This document shows positions 36,037-45,526 of a stretch of DNA of 53,630 nt, one piece after another. The DNA is from JBELHO01 sp042091375. GTDB lineage: Bacteria; Pseudomonadota; Gammaproteobacteria; Enterobacterales; Alteromonadaceae. Where the stretch lies: positions 1-53,630 of the forward strand of contig JBELHO010000020.1 of the NCBI GenBank assembly GCA_042091375.1. The letters run 5' to 3'. How positions within the stretch are numbered: position 1 is the stretch's first letter; the number at the start of each line of letters is the position of its first letter. The translations under genes were made by a program, and so were the position numbers. Under the pieces are notes generated by a model. That model saw nothing but the letters and a program-made list of their open reading frames with translations, did not search any database and was not told where the DNA came from.

Positions 36037-36600
36037 TTAAATTTTGCCAACCAGATCTAAGCTCGGAGTTAACGTCGCTTCACCCTGTTGCCAGGCAGCA
36101 GGACATACTTCGCCATCGTTATCGCGCACGTATTGCGCTGCTTTGACATTGCGAACCATGTCACTGGCACTGCGTCCAATACCACCCGCATGGATTTGTG
36201 CAACTTGGATGATGCCATCCGGATCGGCTAAAAAGGTACCGCGGTGAGCCATGTGATCTGCTTCGATCATCACATCAAAACCACGAGTGATCACCCCTGT
36301 TTGGTCACCTAACATCGGAAACTTAATTTTACCGATAGCGTCAGAAGAATCATGCCACGCTTTGTGAGAAAAGTGGGTATCAGTAGAAACCGCGTACACT
36401 TCAACACCTAGCGCTTTTAACTCTGCGTATTGATTGGCCATGTCTTCTAACTCGGTAGGGCAAACAAAAGTAAAATCGGCAGGGTAAAACAAAAAGATTG
36501 ACCACTGACCTTTTACAGTCTCAGAAGTCACCTCAACAAATTCACCATTGTGGAATGCCTGTGCTTTAAATTCTGGAATAGCTTTGCCTATTTGTGCCAT
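36037..36600 (-). CDS. ahpC: Peroxiredoxin AhpC
   Basis: This is a typical 2-Cys peroxiredoxin that reduces hydrogen peroxide and organic peroxides. The peroxidatic cysteine is C47 in FTFVCPTEL and the resolving cysteine is C166 in GEVCPAAW, with the usual GG-x-G stretch HAGGIGRS. The 187-residue length matches enterobacterial AhpC. AAGGA precedes the ATG. It is transcribed away from oxyR across a 203-base spacer containing an OxyR-like inverted repeat, and its partner ahpF follows. Confidence 0.95.
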   Translation of the reverse strand: MAQIGKAIPEFKAQAFHNGEFVEVTSETVKGQWSIFLFYPADFTFVCPTELEDMANQYAELKALGVEVYAVSTDTHFSHKAWHDSSDAIGKIKFPMLGDQTGVITRGFDVMIEADHMAHRGTFLADPDGIIQVAQIHAGGIGRSASDMVRNVKAAQYVRDNDGEVCPAAWQQGEATLTPSLDLVGKI

Positions 36601-36737
36601 GTTGTTTTCCTTATATCGTGTTATTAATCAACTGATTGATTTATTGTTAAGTAAAATACAAACCGGTTTGTTTGTAATGAAGCCATCATAAGGCAATCTT
36701 TATATTCATTAAATTTGATTAAATTGATTTTTATATT

Positions 36738-36760
36738 CTATTTTATTGAACATAAAATAG
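36738..36760. promoter_or_regulatory. Inverted repeat between ahpC and oxyR, candidate OxyR site
   Basis: CTATTTTAT (36738-36746) is the exact inverse of ATAAAATAG (36752-36760) around a 5-base centre. The CTAT/ATAG ends resemble the ATAG/CTAT elements of OxyR sites, and the position in the divergent ahpC/oxyR spacer, 43 bases before the oxyR start, suits autoregulation. The AT-rich context could also yield such symmetry by chance. Confidence 0.55.
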
Positions 36761-36803
36761 AGTTCAGTTAACCTTAATACACCGTCATTGCCAGCACAGA
36801 CTT

Positions 36804-37709
36804 ATGATCACCTTTAAGCAAATTCACTACGCATTAGCCGTTGCTAAAACTTTGCATTTTAAAAAAGCTGCTGAAGCTTGCCACGTTTCTCAATCAGCCT
36901 TGAGCACAGCTATTACTGAATGTGAAAAACAACTGGGTTGGCAAGTGTTTGAACGCAATAATAAGCAAGTGTTGATCACTCCGGAAGGTCAACTTTTTAT
37001 TGAAAAAGCCAAAAATATAAAACTAGCCATAGATGAGTTAGCGCAACTCAAAGAGCTGAATGCTTCACCTTTGACCAGCCCCATGACTTTGGGGGTTATT
37101 CCCACTATAGGCCCTTATTTACTGCCTAAAGTGTTACCTGCCCTCACTCACGCCTATCCAAATTTTAACATCAGCATAGTAGAAGAGCAGTCTCATGTAT
37201 TAGTTGATATGGTCAAAAATGGTGATATCGATGTAGCAATTTTGGCCTTGCCGTTTGCTCTAGACGGTTTGCTTGCGTTTGAATTTTGGCAAGAAGATTT
37301 TTACTGGGTGAGCCACAAATCCAGCTGCTCATCAAATATGAGAGAAATCTCAAGTGATCAAATAGCCCTGGAAAAACTGATGTTACTCAAAGACGGGCAT
37401 TGTTTAAAAGATCACATTTTGTCGGCATGTCATTTATCAAATACCGAATCCAATGCCAGTTTCAATGCCACCAGTTTATATACGTTAATTCAAATGGTAG
37501 CAGGAAATTTAGGCACTACCTTAGTACCCCATATGGCCTTAGATCAACTGATATACCCAGAGTCAGAATTGACCGCTGTGCATTTAAATGAACCTGGACC
37601 ACACCGGCGTTTAGCGTTTATTCAACGCCCTAATTACACTAAGACAAATGATGTGGATGTGTTAAAAGATTTGTTTACTCAGCAGCTTAAAAAGTATTTG
37701 GGTGAATAA
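36804..37709 (+). CDS. oxyR: OxyR, peroxide-sensing LysR-type regulator
   Basis: This transcription factor is activated by disulfide formation on peroxide exposure. The N-terminal helix-turn-helix is TLHFKKAAEACHVSQSALS. The two sensing cysteines align with the known pair: C200 in LLKDGHCLKDH and C209 in ILSACHLSN. The family block FNATSLYTLIQMVAGNLGTT follows. The 301-residue length is typical. Divergent placement from ahpC is the classic arrangement. Specificity as OxyR rather than a generic LysR protein rests on the cysteine pair and is strong. Confidence 0.93.
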   Translation: MITFKQIHYALAVAKTLHFKKAAEACHVSQSALSTAITECEKQLGWQVFERNNKQVLITPEGQLFIEKAKNIKLAIDELAQLKELNASPLTSPMTLGVIPTIGPYLLPKVLPALTHAYPNFNISIVEEQSHVLVDMVKNGDIDVAILALPFALDGLLAFEFWQEDFYWVSHKSSCSSNMREISSDQIALEKLMLLKDGHCLKDHILSACHLSNTESNASFNATSLYTLIQMVAGNLGTTLVPHMALDQLIYPESELTAVHLNEPGPHRRLAFIQRPNYTKTNDVDVLKDLFTQQLKKYLGE

Positions 37710-37729
37710 AAGCTAATAAGAAATAAAAC

Positions 37730-37831
37730 CCAGCGTTTTTCTGAGACAGCCAACCGGCTAGTGTCACCACACAACCGTTCAAACTTATCGCACTGATACG
37801 CTTTAGCCATCACACCCGCATGTAGCGAAAA
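37730..37831 (-). pseudogene. Relic of an IS91-family transposase
   Basis: A 34-codon minus-strand stretch reads FSLHAGVMAKAYQCDKFERL followed by CGDTSRLAVSEKRW. From memory of the family, IS91-type transposases carry a block of the form FSLHAGV..A..R..LERLCRY..RPA.SEKR, which this closely follows. Upstream the frame degenerates and reaches a stop within 12 codons. Downstream it runs into the oxyR end without further similarity, so only a fragment remains. The rest of 37710-38068 holds no gene I can support. The relic lies on the boundary between the peroxide genes and the glycogen locus. Confidence 0.72.
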
Positions 37832-38068
37832 GCGGACCTTGAACAAGTAGTTGGTCGGATAAAGACATTAAGGGTTGACGCTATCCCAGTATTACAAGCA
37901 GCAATGACTGCAGCGGGTGCACCTGGACTTCAGATGCAAAAATCCCGACAGGCTTGCTCTCCATAGTTTGACTATGATGTCGTTAATCCATATTGAGCTT
38001 GGTCACCAGGGTTAATTGGTGAAATGTTATAATAGTTTTCAATTAATAGATAAAATAAACTCTGGAGG

Positions 38069-38368
38069 TTAGCTTGTTTTCAAGCAATCTGTATAAGAGG
38101 CAGATTTATCTAAAAAGGCTATCTCATTCGTTAAAAATTTGTTTGCTATAGACATAGCACAACCATCTCCTGACCAATTCTTTGTTTCTACATGAAGTCC
38201 AAATGGAATATTGACAAGGTAACTATTATTTAAAGACTGTGTAATTAGTGCTCGCCACTTTGGTGGGGTTAGTACATCAAAATCACCGGCGATTTTTATA
38301 AACGCCGCCCAAATGAGTTGGTAACAGTAAAAAATCAACTCAACCCAAGAAAGGCTATGGAATAATAA
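38069..38368 (-). other. Unrecognised ORF or gene remnant downstream of glgA
   Basis: This frame is open for about 100 codons on the minus strand with no ATG near its upstream end; only a TTG at 38338 could start it. The translation includes FDVLTPPKWRALITQSLNNS and IPFGLHVETKNWSGDG, which has a protein-like composition but matches no family I know. It begins just after the glgA stop. It may be the tail of a decayed gene, a small real gene with a rare start, or chance. Confidence 0.3.
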
Positions 38369-38375
38369 TTATACG

Positions 38376-39953
38376 TTAACTCTGGTATAAATATTTAATA
38401 TAGTCTTTCGCTGCATGTTCCCATAGAAATCTTGTATTAAGTGCGTTACTCGAAATTTCATCCCAAAAGCTAGGATCTTGTTTTTTCTTTTGTATTACTT
38501 TTTTGAAACAACTTAGCATAGCTTGTGCTTGCTTCGATGGATTATCTCCACCAAACATGAAGCCATTTTGATTATTAATAATAGTATCGGTCAAACCACC
38601 AACACGATGTGCTAAGCATGGTTGACCTGCACGCATTGATAACATTTGACTGATTCCACAAGGTTCAAATGAACTCGGCATCAAAAACAAATCACCTGAT
38701 TTATACAAATTTGCGGACAATGATTCTGAGTAACCTTTCAAAAAGATAAAGTTACTATTGGTAGCAGCTATATGTGTTAAAAAATCTTCTAATTTATCAT
38801 CACCACTACCCAATAAAATAAACACTCCGTCATCAGCTAATAGCCTTAATAACTCTTCTAAGGCGGTAACCCCATTATGAGTTAGTTCTTGAAACAGTCT
38901 TACTTTTTGATCTGTGATACGCCCTACTGAAGTATTTATTATTGGCTCTTTTTTTAATTCTGCTAGTTGTTTTAGTCGTGTCATTGCAATTAAATGGGCT
39001 TTATTTACTAGGGGTTTATCTGCAATCCATTTAAAAACTTCGTTTTCACATAAATTAATTAGTTCTTTAAAATTAAGTGGCGCCTTAACATTAGCTTCAA
39101 TTTCAGGATACTCACAACCGTTTAAAATACCTCTCAACTTTCCTTGTTCAGTAGCCTTTTGTAAATCGACTTCTAAACCTTCACCACCAAAATATCCTTT
39201 TTCAGTATTGCTAGGTAATAAAATTTCTTTGGCATAATTTGGCGATACTGCATGTACTTTATCCGATAAATTAATTCCAGCTCGCATCGGATTAAAACAA
39301 TTTTGATAACGCGGATCACTTATTTGACTATGCTCAAAAGTTAAGTGTGGAAACCACGCCTTAAATGATGATTCATCGCCTTCAAAAGGCCTAATGCCTT
39401 GTAATGCTAAGTTATGTATAGTGTAGACGGTTTTTATTGCTTGTAATGCTTGATATTCTGGTTCAAAGGCACGTAACACAGCAATCATCGCGGTATGCCA
39501 ATCATGCAAATGAATAACATCAATTTTACCAAACACATCACTAATTATCGCTTTAGCAACTGCGGTACTAAATAACGAGAATTTACTAGCATCAGACGCA
39601 AAAGGTCTATTTTCGGGATCATTGCAATAAATTTTACCTACACCAGCAATAGCAAATAAAGGGTGTTCAATGACCCACTGGCTAACTGATAATGATGAGG
39701 TATTAGGTGAATCATTTGCCGATACTTTAAAAACCTCAACCGTTTGAATTTCTCCAGCAAACATCACTTGCAAAGAGGTTATATATTGAGAATTTTCTAA
39801 TGTTGAAAAATAGCCATACGAAGGGATCACAACATCAACTTGTTGACCTATTTCAGCCAAAGCACGTGGGATATCTCTAACCACATCACCAATACCCCCG
39901 ACTTTACCTCGAGGTAATGCATCATTTTCAGCTGCTGCCATTAAAATTTTCAT
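38376..39953 (-). CDS. glgA: Glycogen synthase GlgA (GT5)
   Basis: This enzyme extends alpha-1,4-glucan chains using ADP-glucose. The N-terminal substrate motif is KVGGIGDVVRDIPRALAEIG (the KxGG form). DVIHLHDWHTAMIAVLR and YTIHNLALQG follow, and the C-terminal catalytic block is LFLMPSSFEPCGISQM with RVGGLTDTI. At 525 residues it is somewhat longer than the ~480 of the enterobacterial enzyme. It is the last gene of the leftward glgX-glgP-glgC-glgB-pgm-glgA series, 109 bases after pgm. The function is secure. Confidence 0.93.
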   Translation of the reverse strand: MKILMAAAENDALPRGKVGGIGDVVRDIPRALAEIGQQVDVVIPSYGYFSTLENSQYITSLQVMFAGEIQTVEVFKVSANDSPNTSSLSVSQWVIEHPLFAIAGVGKIYCNDPENRPFASDASKFSLFSTAVAKAIISDVFGKIDVIHLHDWHTAMIAVLRAFEPEYQALQAIKTVYTIHNLALQGIRPFEGDESSFKAWFPHLTFEHSQISDPRYQNCFNPMRAGINLSDKVHAVSPNYAKEILLPSNTEKGYFGGEGLEVDLQKATEQGKLRGILNGCEYPEIEANVKAPLNFKELINLCENEVFKWIADKPLVNKAHLIAMTRLKQLAELKKEPIINTSVGRITDQKVRLFQELTHNGVTALEELLRLLADDGVFILLGSGDDKLEDFLTHIAATNSNFIFLKGYSESLSANLYKSGDLFLMPSSFEPCGISQMLSMRAGQPCLAHRVGGLTDTIINNQNGFMFGGDNPSKQAQAMLSCFKKVIQKKKQDPSFWDEISSNALNTRFLWEHAAKDYIKYLYQS

Positions 39954-40062
39954 TCTAAACCTTACCTATTTTTCAAACTATTCTATCAATTTAACAGTTT
40001 TCATTCGGCCTAAACCCTTTATTAACTGTACAAAAAACTTTACCTCTGGAAAATATTGACCG

Positions 40063-41697
40063 TTAAGTGATAACGTCTGGTTTTTCACGACCAGTAAATT
40101 TTTGAATACTCGTTATTTGTTCCGCGACTGAAATCAAGTCACTTAACACTTCTTGAGTATCTTGCTCTAACAAATCAGGGTTATGTTCATAGCAGTCGAG
40201 ATAAACTCTTAAGGTTGCACCTTGTGTCCCCGTTCCTGAAAGTCTATAAACGATACGCCCGCCATTACTCAGGTATATTCGTACGCCTTGAGCAGTTGTT
40301 TCACTCTTATCAATTGGATCAATATACTGAAAGTCATCCGCCGACTTTATTTTAACACCTGCTATCACTTGGCCTGTTAATGAAGGTAGCTTCTCTTTTA
40401 ATTGGTTGATCATCTTATGGGCATTAGCGCTGTCGACTGCTTCATAATCATGGCGGGTAAAATAATCACGACCATACTTAGCCCAGTGGTTTTGCACTAT
40501 TTCACTTACCGGCTGCTTTTTAACTGCAATGAGATTAAGCCAGAACAGTACCGCCCATAAACCATCTTTTTCTCTCACATGGTCAGAGCCCGTACCAAAG
40601 CTTTCTTCACCACACAGAGTGATTTTACCTGCATCTAATAAGTTACCAAAAAATTTCCAACCAGTAGGTGTTTCATAACAAGGAATATTCATTGCTTGTG
40701 CGACCCGATCCACAGCTCTACTTGTTGGCATGGAACGAGCAACGCCTGAAATACCAGAGAAGTAGGCTGGAATACATTCAGCATTAGCAGTTAATATTGC
40801 TAAACTATCACACGGGTTTATATAAAAAGCTTTACCTAGTACTATATTGCGATCACCATCGCCGTCTGAAGCAGCACCAAAATCTAGTGGATCATCGCCA
40901 TATAATAAGTCAACAAGTTCATGGGCATGTACCAAGTTAGGATCTGGATGACCACCACCAAAATCAACTAAGGGTAACTCATTTATTACGGTACCAATAG
41001 GCGCACCTAACCTTTTTTCAAGTATTTCTTTCGCGTAAGGGCCAGTAACGGCATGCATTGCATCAAAACACATACGGAAATCACCTTGTTTAAAAAGGTT
41101 TCTCATTGAAGAAAAATCAAACATCGACTCCATCAAATCTGCATAATCTTTTACAGGGTCTATAACTTCGATTTGAGTTTGTAATATTGCTAGAGTGGTA
41201 AGTTGATCGAGTTCAATATCATCTGAGTTTATGGTTTGATATTGCTTCATAGATAACGTTTGTTGAAAAATAGATTCAGTAAGTTTTTCAGGTGCAGGAC
41301 CACCATTTTCGCCATTAAACTTTATCCCAAAATCTTCATTAGGGCCGCCAGGGTTATGACTAGCAGACAAAATAATACCACCACACGCTTTATTTTTACG
41401 AATAACACAAGAAGCTGCGGGTGTTGATAAAATCCCCTCTTTTCCGACTAAAACCTTAGAAAATCCATTCGCTACAGCCATTTTAATGATAATTTGAATC
41501 GCTTCACGATTATAAAAACGGCCATCGCCTCCCAGTACCAGAACTTTACCTGTACAAGGAGCTATGGTATTAAAAACGGCTTGTACAAAATTTTCTAAAT
41601 AACCCGTTTGTTGAAATTTTGTTACTTTTTTACGTAAACCCGATGTACCAGGCTTTTGATCGTTAAATGCTTGGGTTTTAATTTGTTTAATGGCCAT
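40063..41697 (-). CDS. pgm: Phosphoglucomutase, PGM1-like type
   Basis: This enzyme interconverts glucose-1-phosphate and glucose-6-phosphate, feeding GlgC or draining GlgP. The phosphoserine loop is ILSASHNPGGPNEDFGIKFN (Ser113), the metal loop is AASDGDGDRN, and the phosphate-binding end is RLSGTGTQGATLRVY. The N-terminus KTQAFNDQKPGTSGLRKKV and the overall motif order resemble the PGM1 class familiar from eukaryotes rather than E. coli Pgm. The 544-residue length agrees with that. AAGGA precedes the ATG. Its place between glgB and glgA ties it to glycogen metabolism. Confidence 0.93.
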   Translation of the reverse strand: MAIKQIKTQAFNDQKPGTSGLRKKVTKFQQTGYLENFVQAVFNTIAPCTGKVLVLGGDGRFYNREAIQIIIKMAVANGFSKVLVGKEGILSTPAASCVIRKNKACGGIILSASHNPGGPNEDFGIKFNGENGGPAPEKLTESIFQQTLSMKQYQTINSDDIELDQLTTLAILQTQIEVIDPVKDYADLMESMFDFSSMRNLFKQGDFRMCFDAMHAVTGPYAKEILEKRLGAPIGTVINELPLVDFGGGHPDPNLVHAHELVDLLYGDDPLDFGAASDGDGDRNIVLGKAFYINPCDSLAILTANAECIPAYFSGISGVARSMPTSRAVDRVAQAMNIPCYETPTGWKFFGNLLDAGKITLCGEESFGTGSDHVREKDGLWAVLFWLNLIAVKKQPVSEIVQNHWAKYGRDYFTRHDYEAVDSANAHKMINQLKEKLPSLTGQVIAGVKIKSADDFQYIDPIDKSETTAQGVRIYLSNGGRIVYRLSGTGTQGATLRVYLDCYEHNPDLLEQDTQEVLSDLISVAEQITSIQKFTGREKPDVIT

Positions 41698-41776
41698 TAT
41701 TTATCCTTGACATTATTTAAAAGTCTTGCCGTAATCTTTAGTAGGCTACTTATTTGTATCGTTTTTTCTCGTGCTT

Positions 41777-44053
41777 TTATTCGGTGCTTTGCCATTCAAA
41801 AATCATAGTTGCTAAGGGTGGTATTGATAACATCAACTGATGTGGTCGGTCTGTAAAGTGATTATCGTTTGAGTTTTGCCCATTGCCATTGACAGGTGAC
41901 GAACTAACCCCACCATCATTACCCACATTACTCCCACCATAAATACTACTGTCAGTATTTAAACATTCTCTGAAGTAACCAGCTAAAGGCACACCTACAA
42001 TATAGTTTTCATAACTTGTTGGCGTAAGGTTAACAATAACTAAGGCTGGTGATGTGCCTGCTTGCCCTTTTCGTAAGTAAACCAGAATAGATTGTTGCGC
42101 GTTTTGTGAATCAATCCACTCAAAGCCATTTCCATCACAATCCAGTTCATGTAAGGCAGGTACGTTACGATAAGTGTTATTAAGATCTTTGATTAGGGTT
42201 TGAATACCTTTATGATTTTCATATTCAAGTAAATGCCAATCTAGACTTTGATCATGATCCCACTCATCTCGTTGCGCAAATTCACACCCCATGAAAAGTA
42301 ACTTTTTACCCGGATGAGTCCACATAAAACCATAATAAGCACGTAAGTTCGCAAATTTTTGCCAATCGTCGCCTGGCATTTTATTGAGCACTGAGCCTTT
42401 ACCATGAACCACTTCATCATGACTAATAGGTAAAACAAAGTTTTCACTAAAACTGTAAACTAAGCTAAATGTTATTTCATTGTGATGATGTTGACGATGA
42501 ATTGGATCACGCTCCATGTATTTTAAGGTGTCATTCATCCAGCCCATGTTCCATTTAAAGCCAAAACCTAAACCGCCACCATCAACGGGCTTAGAAACAC
42601 CAGGCCATGCTGTTGATTCTTCCGCCACCATCATGATCCCAGGATACTTTAAATAAGCACGGCTATTGACCTGTTGTAATAATTCAATCGCTTCTAGGTT
42701 TTCTCTACCGCCATTTACATTAGGTAGCCACTCTCCTGCTTCTCTGCTGTAATCTAGGTAGAGCATAGAGGCAACAGCATCAACACGTAAACCGTCAATA
42801 TGAAATTGATCTAACCAATAGATAGCATTGCTGATCAAATAACTTTGTACTTCAGCACGTCCATAATTATAAATAAGTGTGTTCCAGTCAGGGTGGAAGC
42901 CTTTACGTGAATCTTCGTGTTCATATAGACATGTGCCATCAAATTTTCCGGTACCATGAACATCGGTAGGAAAATGCCCTGGAACCCAATCAAGTAATAA
43001 ACCGATACCAGCTTTATGACAACAATCAACAAAGTATTTAAAATCTTCTGCACTACCAAAACGTGAAGTAGGCGCAAATAAACCTATTGGTTGATATCCC
43101 CAAGAACCATCGAAGGGATATTCACTCACAGGCATTAATTGTAAGTGAGTAAAGCCCATTTCTACTGTGTATGGTATTAACTGTTCAGCAAGTTCTCGAT
43201 AAGTTAAATAACTTGATGGAGTTTCATCTCCCCCAGACTGATTTATACCCTTTCTTTTCCATGAGCCTAAATGCACTTCATAAATGGAAACCGGACCATG
43301 ATAAGCATTAGATGACTTCACTCGAGCTTCCATCCATTTTTCGTCTTGCCATTCATATAATGTATTTGAATTAACTTTTGATGCAGTTTCAGGCGGATGT
43401 TGCATTGAAAAAGCATAAGGATCAGCTTTTAAAGGTTGAATTTCTCCACTTTTGCTTTTTAACTCATATTTATAACAGACATTATTACCTACATTTGGAA
43501 TAAAAATTTCCCATACACCCGCTCCATGGTGTTTACGCATTCCATGACATCGTCCATCCCAAAAGTTAAAATCACCTACCACAGAGACACGCAAAGCGTC
43601 AGGTGCCCACACAACAAAGTGAGTGCCATTAACACCGTCGACTTCAAATTCATGTGCGCCCATCCATTGATAGTTTTTTTCATGGGTGCCTTCACAAAAA
43701 AGATAAAGATCATCGTTATCTATCATAGAAGGATATTGGTATGGGTCGTCAACAATTTGTGTTTCATCTTTATAGGAAACGCGTAAACGGTATTTAAATA
43801 TATTCCGTCGTCTACCTAATTTCCCTTCAAAAACACCTGCTTGATCAACGCAATTAAGCATTGCTATCGATTTATTGGTTTTATTATCTATGACTTCAAC
43901 GCTGAGTGCCTCGGGTAAAAATACTCGAACAATTAACCCACTCTCAGTTGGGTGTTGATGAATACCTAACACAGAGAAAATGTCTTGATGTTTCGCATTA
44001 ATAATTGCATAAAGTTCGTCATTATCTAGCAAACTTTTCACATGGTGATTCAT
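41777..44053 (-). CDS. glgB: 1,4-alpha-glucan branching enzyme GlgB (GH13_9)
   Basis: This enzyme introduces alpha-1,6 branches into glycogen. It has an N-terminal extension plus CBM48 (VFEGKLGRRRNIFKYRLRV; then VVWAPDALRVSVVGDFNFWD) and the GH13 barrel. The barrel shows the nucleophile in GLRVDAVASMLYLDY, the acid/base Glu in MMVAEESTAWPG and the third Asp in PISHDEVVHGKGS. Near the C-terminus a Ser/Gly/Asn-rich loop (GGSNVGNDGG to NGNGQNSNDN) is a little longer than in E. coli. The ATG at 44053 is preferred over 44077 because AGGA lies 6 bases before it (758 residues). Confidence 0.94.
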   Translation of the reverse strand: MNHHVKSLLDNDELYAIINAKHQDIFSVLGIHQHPTESGLIVRVFLPEALSVEVIDNKTNKSIAMLNCVDQAGVFEGKLGRRRNIFKYRLRVSYKDETQIVDDPYQYPSMIDNDDLYLFCEGTHEKNYQWMGAHEFEVDGVNGTHFVVWAPDALRVSVVGDFNFWDGRCHGMRKHHGAGVWEIFIPNVGNNVCYKYELKSKSGEIQPLKADPYAFSMQHPPETASKVNSNTLYEWQDEKWMEARVKSSNAYHGPVSIYEVHLGSWKRKGINQSGGDETPSSYLTYRELAEQLIPYTVEMGFTHLQLMPVSEYPFDGSWGYQPIGLFAPTSRFGSAEDFKYFVDCCHKAGIGLLLDWVPGHFPTDVHGTGKFDGTCLYEHEDSRKGFHPDWNTLIYNYGRAEVQSYLISNAIYWLDQFHIDGLRVDAVASMLYLDYSREAGEWLPNVNGGRENLEAIELLQQVNSRAYLKYPGIMMVAEESTAWPGVSKPVDGGGLGFGFKWNMGWMNDTLKYMERDPIHRQHHHNEITFSLVYSFSENFVLPISHDEVVHGKGSVLNKMPGDDWQKFANLRAYYGFMWTHPGKKLLFMGCEFAQRDEWDHDQSLDWHLLEYENHKGIQTLIKDLNNTYRNVPALHELDCDGNGFEWIDSQNAQQSILVYLRKGQAGTSPALVIVNLTPTSYENYIVGVPLAGYFRECLNTDSSIYGGSNVGNDGGVSSSPVNGNGQNSNDNHFTDRPHQLMLSIPPLATMIFEWQSTE

Positions 44054-44187
44054 TACTTTTCCTAATATACCTTTCAATCAGCTAAAACTTTTTAGTAGCA
44101 GGCTTGCAGCGTTAAATTTGGCAAGACTAGGTAATCACTCAAAAAAGTTATTAACTCGTTAACTAGAGACTATTAAAATTGTTATGA

Positions 44188-45450
44188 TTATCTACTTATG
44201 GCTGCGATCATATCTCTAGTAACTAAAACCAAACCTTTGTCTGTTACTCTAAAGCCGTTAGCTCGATCGTCATCATGATTTATACCGATTTCCATGCCTT
44301 CAGGGATAACAGAGCTTCGATCAATAATGGCTTTTTTGATCTTGCAACCACGATGAATAATTGCACCCGGTAAAATAACTGATTCGGTAATTTCGCAGAA
44401 CGAATTCACTCTAACTTTCGGGAATAATAATGTTCGTTTCACCGTTGAACCAGAAACCACAACACCACCAGATACGGTAGAATCTATAGTCATACCTCTT
44501 CGACCGTCTTCATCAAACACGAACTTAGCGGGCGCAGTTTGCTCTTGATAGGTCCAGATCGGCCAATTTTCATCATACATATCGAGTTGCGGCTCAGGCT
44601 CTACCAGTTCCATATTCGCTTCCCAAAATGAGTCCAATGTACCCACATCACGCCAGTAAGGTTGCTTTTCGCTATCAGGGTCTTTAAATGGGAAGGCAAA
44701 TACTCGATGAGACTCAATAATTCTAGGAATAATATCATTACCAAAATCACCACTTGAGCCCTCTTGAGCCGCATCTTTTTCTAATTGCTCAAATAAAAAC
44801 TCCGTATTAAAAACATAGTTTCCCATTGACGCTAAAGTTGTACCTGGCTTTCCAGGTACTTCTGATGGATTTGCTGGTTTTTCATCAAATCGACAAACAC
44901 GATTATCTTCATCGACTGTCATAACACCAAAAGCACCTGCGGCTTCTTCCACTGGTACTTCAATACAACAAACGGTCATATCCGCACCATTAGCAACATG
45001 TTTAGCGAGTAAAGGACCATAATCCATACGATAAATGTGGTCACCCGACAATATCATCACATATTTAGGTAGTTCATGCCTGATGATATCGATATTTTGA
45101 AAAACCGCATCTGCCGTCCCTAAATACCAACCATCGCCTTTTTGTTGTGAGGCAGGTAATATTTCAATCGATTCACCTAGCTCTTTTTTGAAATGCCCCC
45201 AACCTCGATTCACATGGCGTATAAGTGAATGAGACTTATATTGAGTGGCAATACCGACGCGTCTAATCCCTGAATTAATACAATTTGATAAGGGAAAATC
45301 TATGATCCTAAAGTTACCACCAAAAAAAGTCGCAGGCTTTGCTCTTCTATCGGTTAATTCAAACAATCGAGATCCTCGACCACCGGCCAAAACTAATGCA
45401 TAAGTTTCTTTTGTAAAACTACTTATTCTTCTTTCTTCATAGTTGGGCAT
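44188..45450 (-). CDS. glgC: Glucose-1-phosphate adenylyltransferase GlgC
   Basis: This is ADP-glucose pyrophosphorylase, the regulated entry step of glycogen synthesis. The nucleotide-binding start is ALVLAGGRGSRLFELTDRRA, followed by KPATFFGGNFRIIDFPLSNC. The catalytic GDHIYRMDYGPLL and the glucose-phosphate site region EKPANPSEVPGKP come next, and a left-handed beta-helix C-terminal domain closes the protein. The 420-residue length is normal. GGAGG lies before the ATG. It sits 76 bases after glgP. Allosteric control is expected of the family but cannot be read here. Confidence 0.94.
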   Translation of the reverse strand: MPNYEERRISSFTKETYALVLAGGRGSRLFELTDRRAKPATFFGGNFRIIDFPLSNCINSGIRRVGIATQYKSHSLIRHVNRGWGHFKKELGESIEILPASQQKGDGWYLGTADAVFQNIDIIRHELPKYVMILSGDHIYRMDYGPLLAKHVANGADMTVCCIEVPVEEAAGAFGVMTVDEDNRVCRFDEKPANPSEVPGKPGTTLASMGNYVFNTEFLFEQLEKDAAQEGSSGDFGNDIIPRIIESHRVFAFPFKDPDSEKQPYWRDVGTLDSFWEANMELVEPEPQLDMYDENWPIWTYQEQTAPAKFVFDEDGRRGMTIDSTVSGGVVVSGSTVKRTLLFPKVRVNSFCEITESVILPGAIIHRGCKIKKAIIDRSSVIPEGMEIGINHDDDRANGFRVTDKGLVLVTRDMIAAISR

Positions 45451-45526
45451 AACGCCTCCTTTGCAAATTTATCTAACGCGCAATAAAACAGTTTTTACTT
45501 ACTATTTCCTAAATCAAGTAATAGAG

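Noticed and set aside
41850..41965. Ser/Gly/Asn-rich stretch near the GlgB C-terminus as a novel insert
   Set aside because: The equivalent region in ordinary GlgB already has a GGSN-type loop; this is only a few residues longer.
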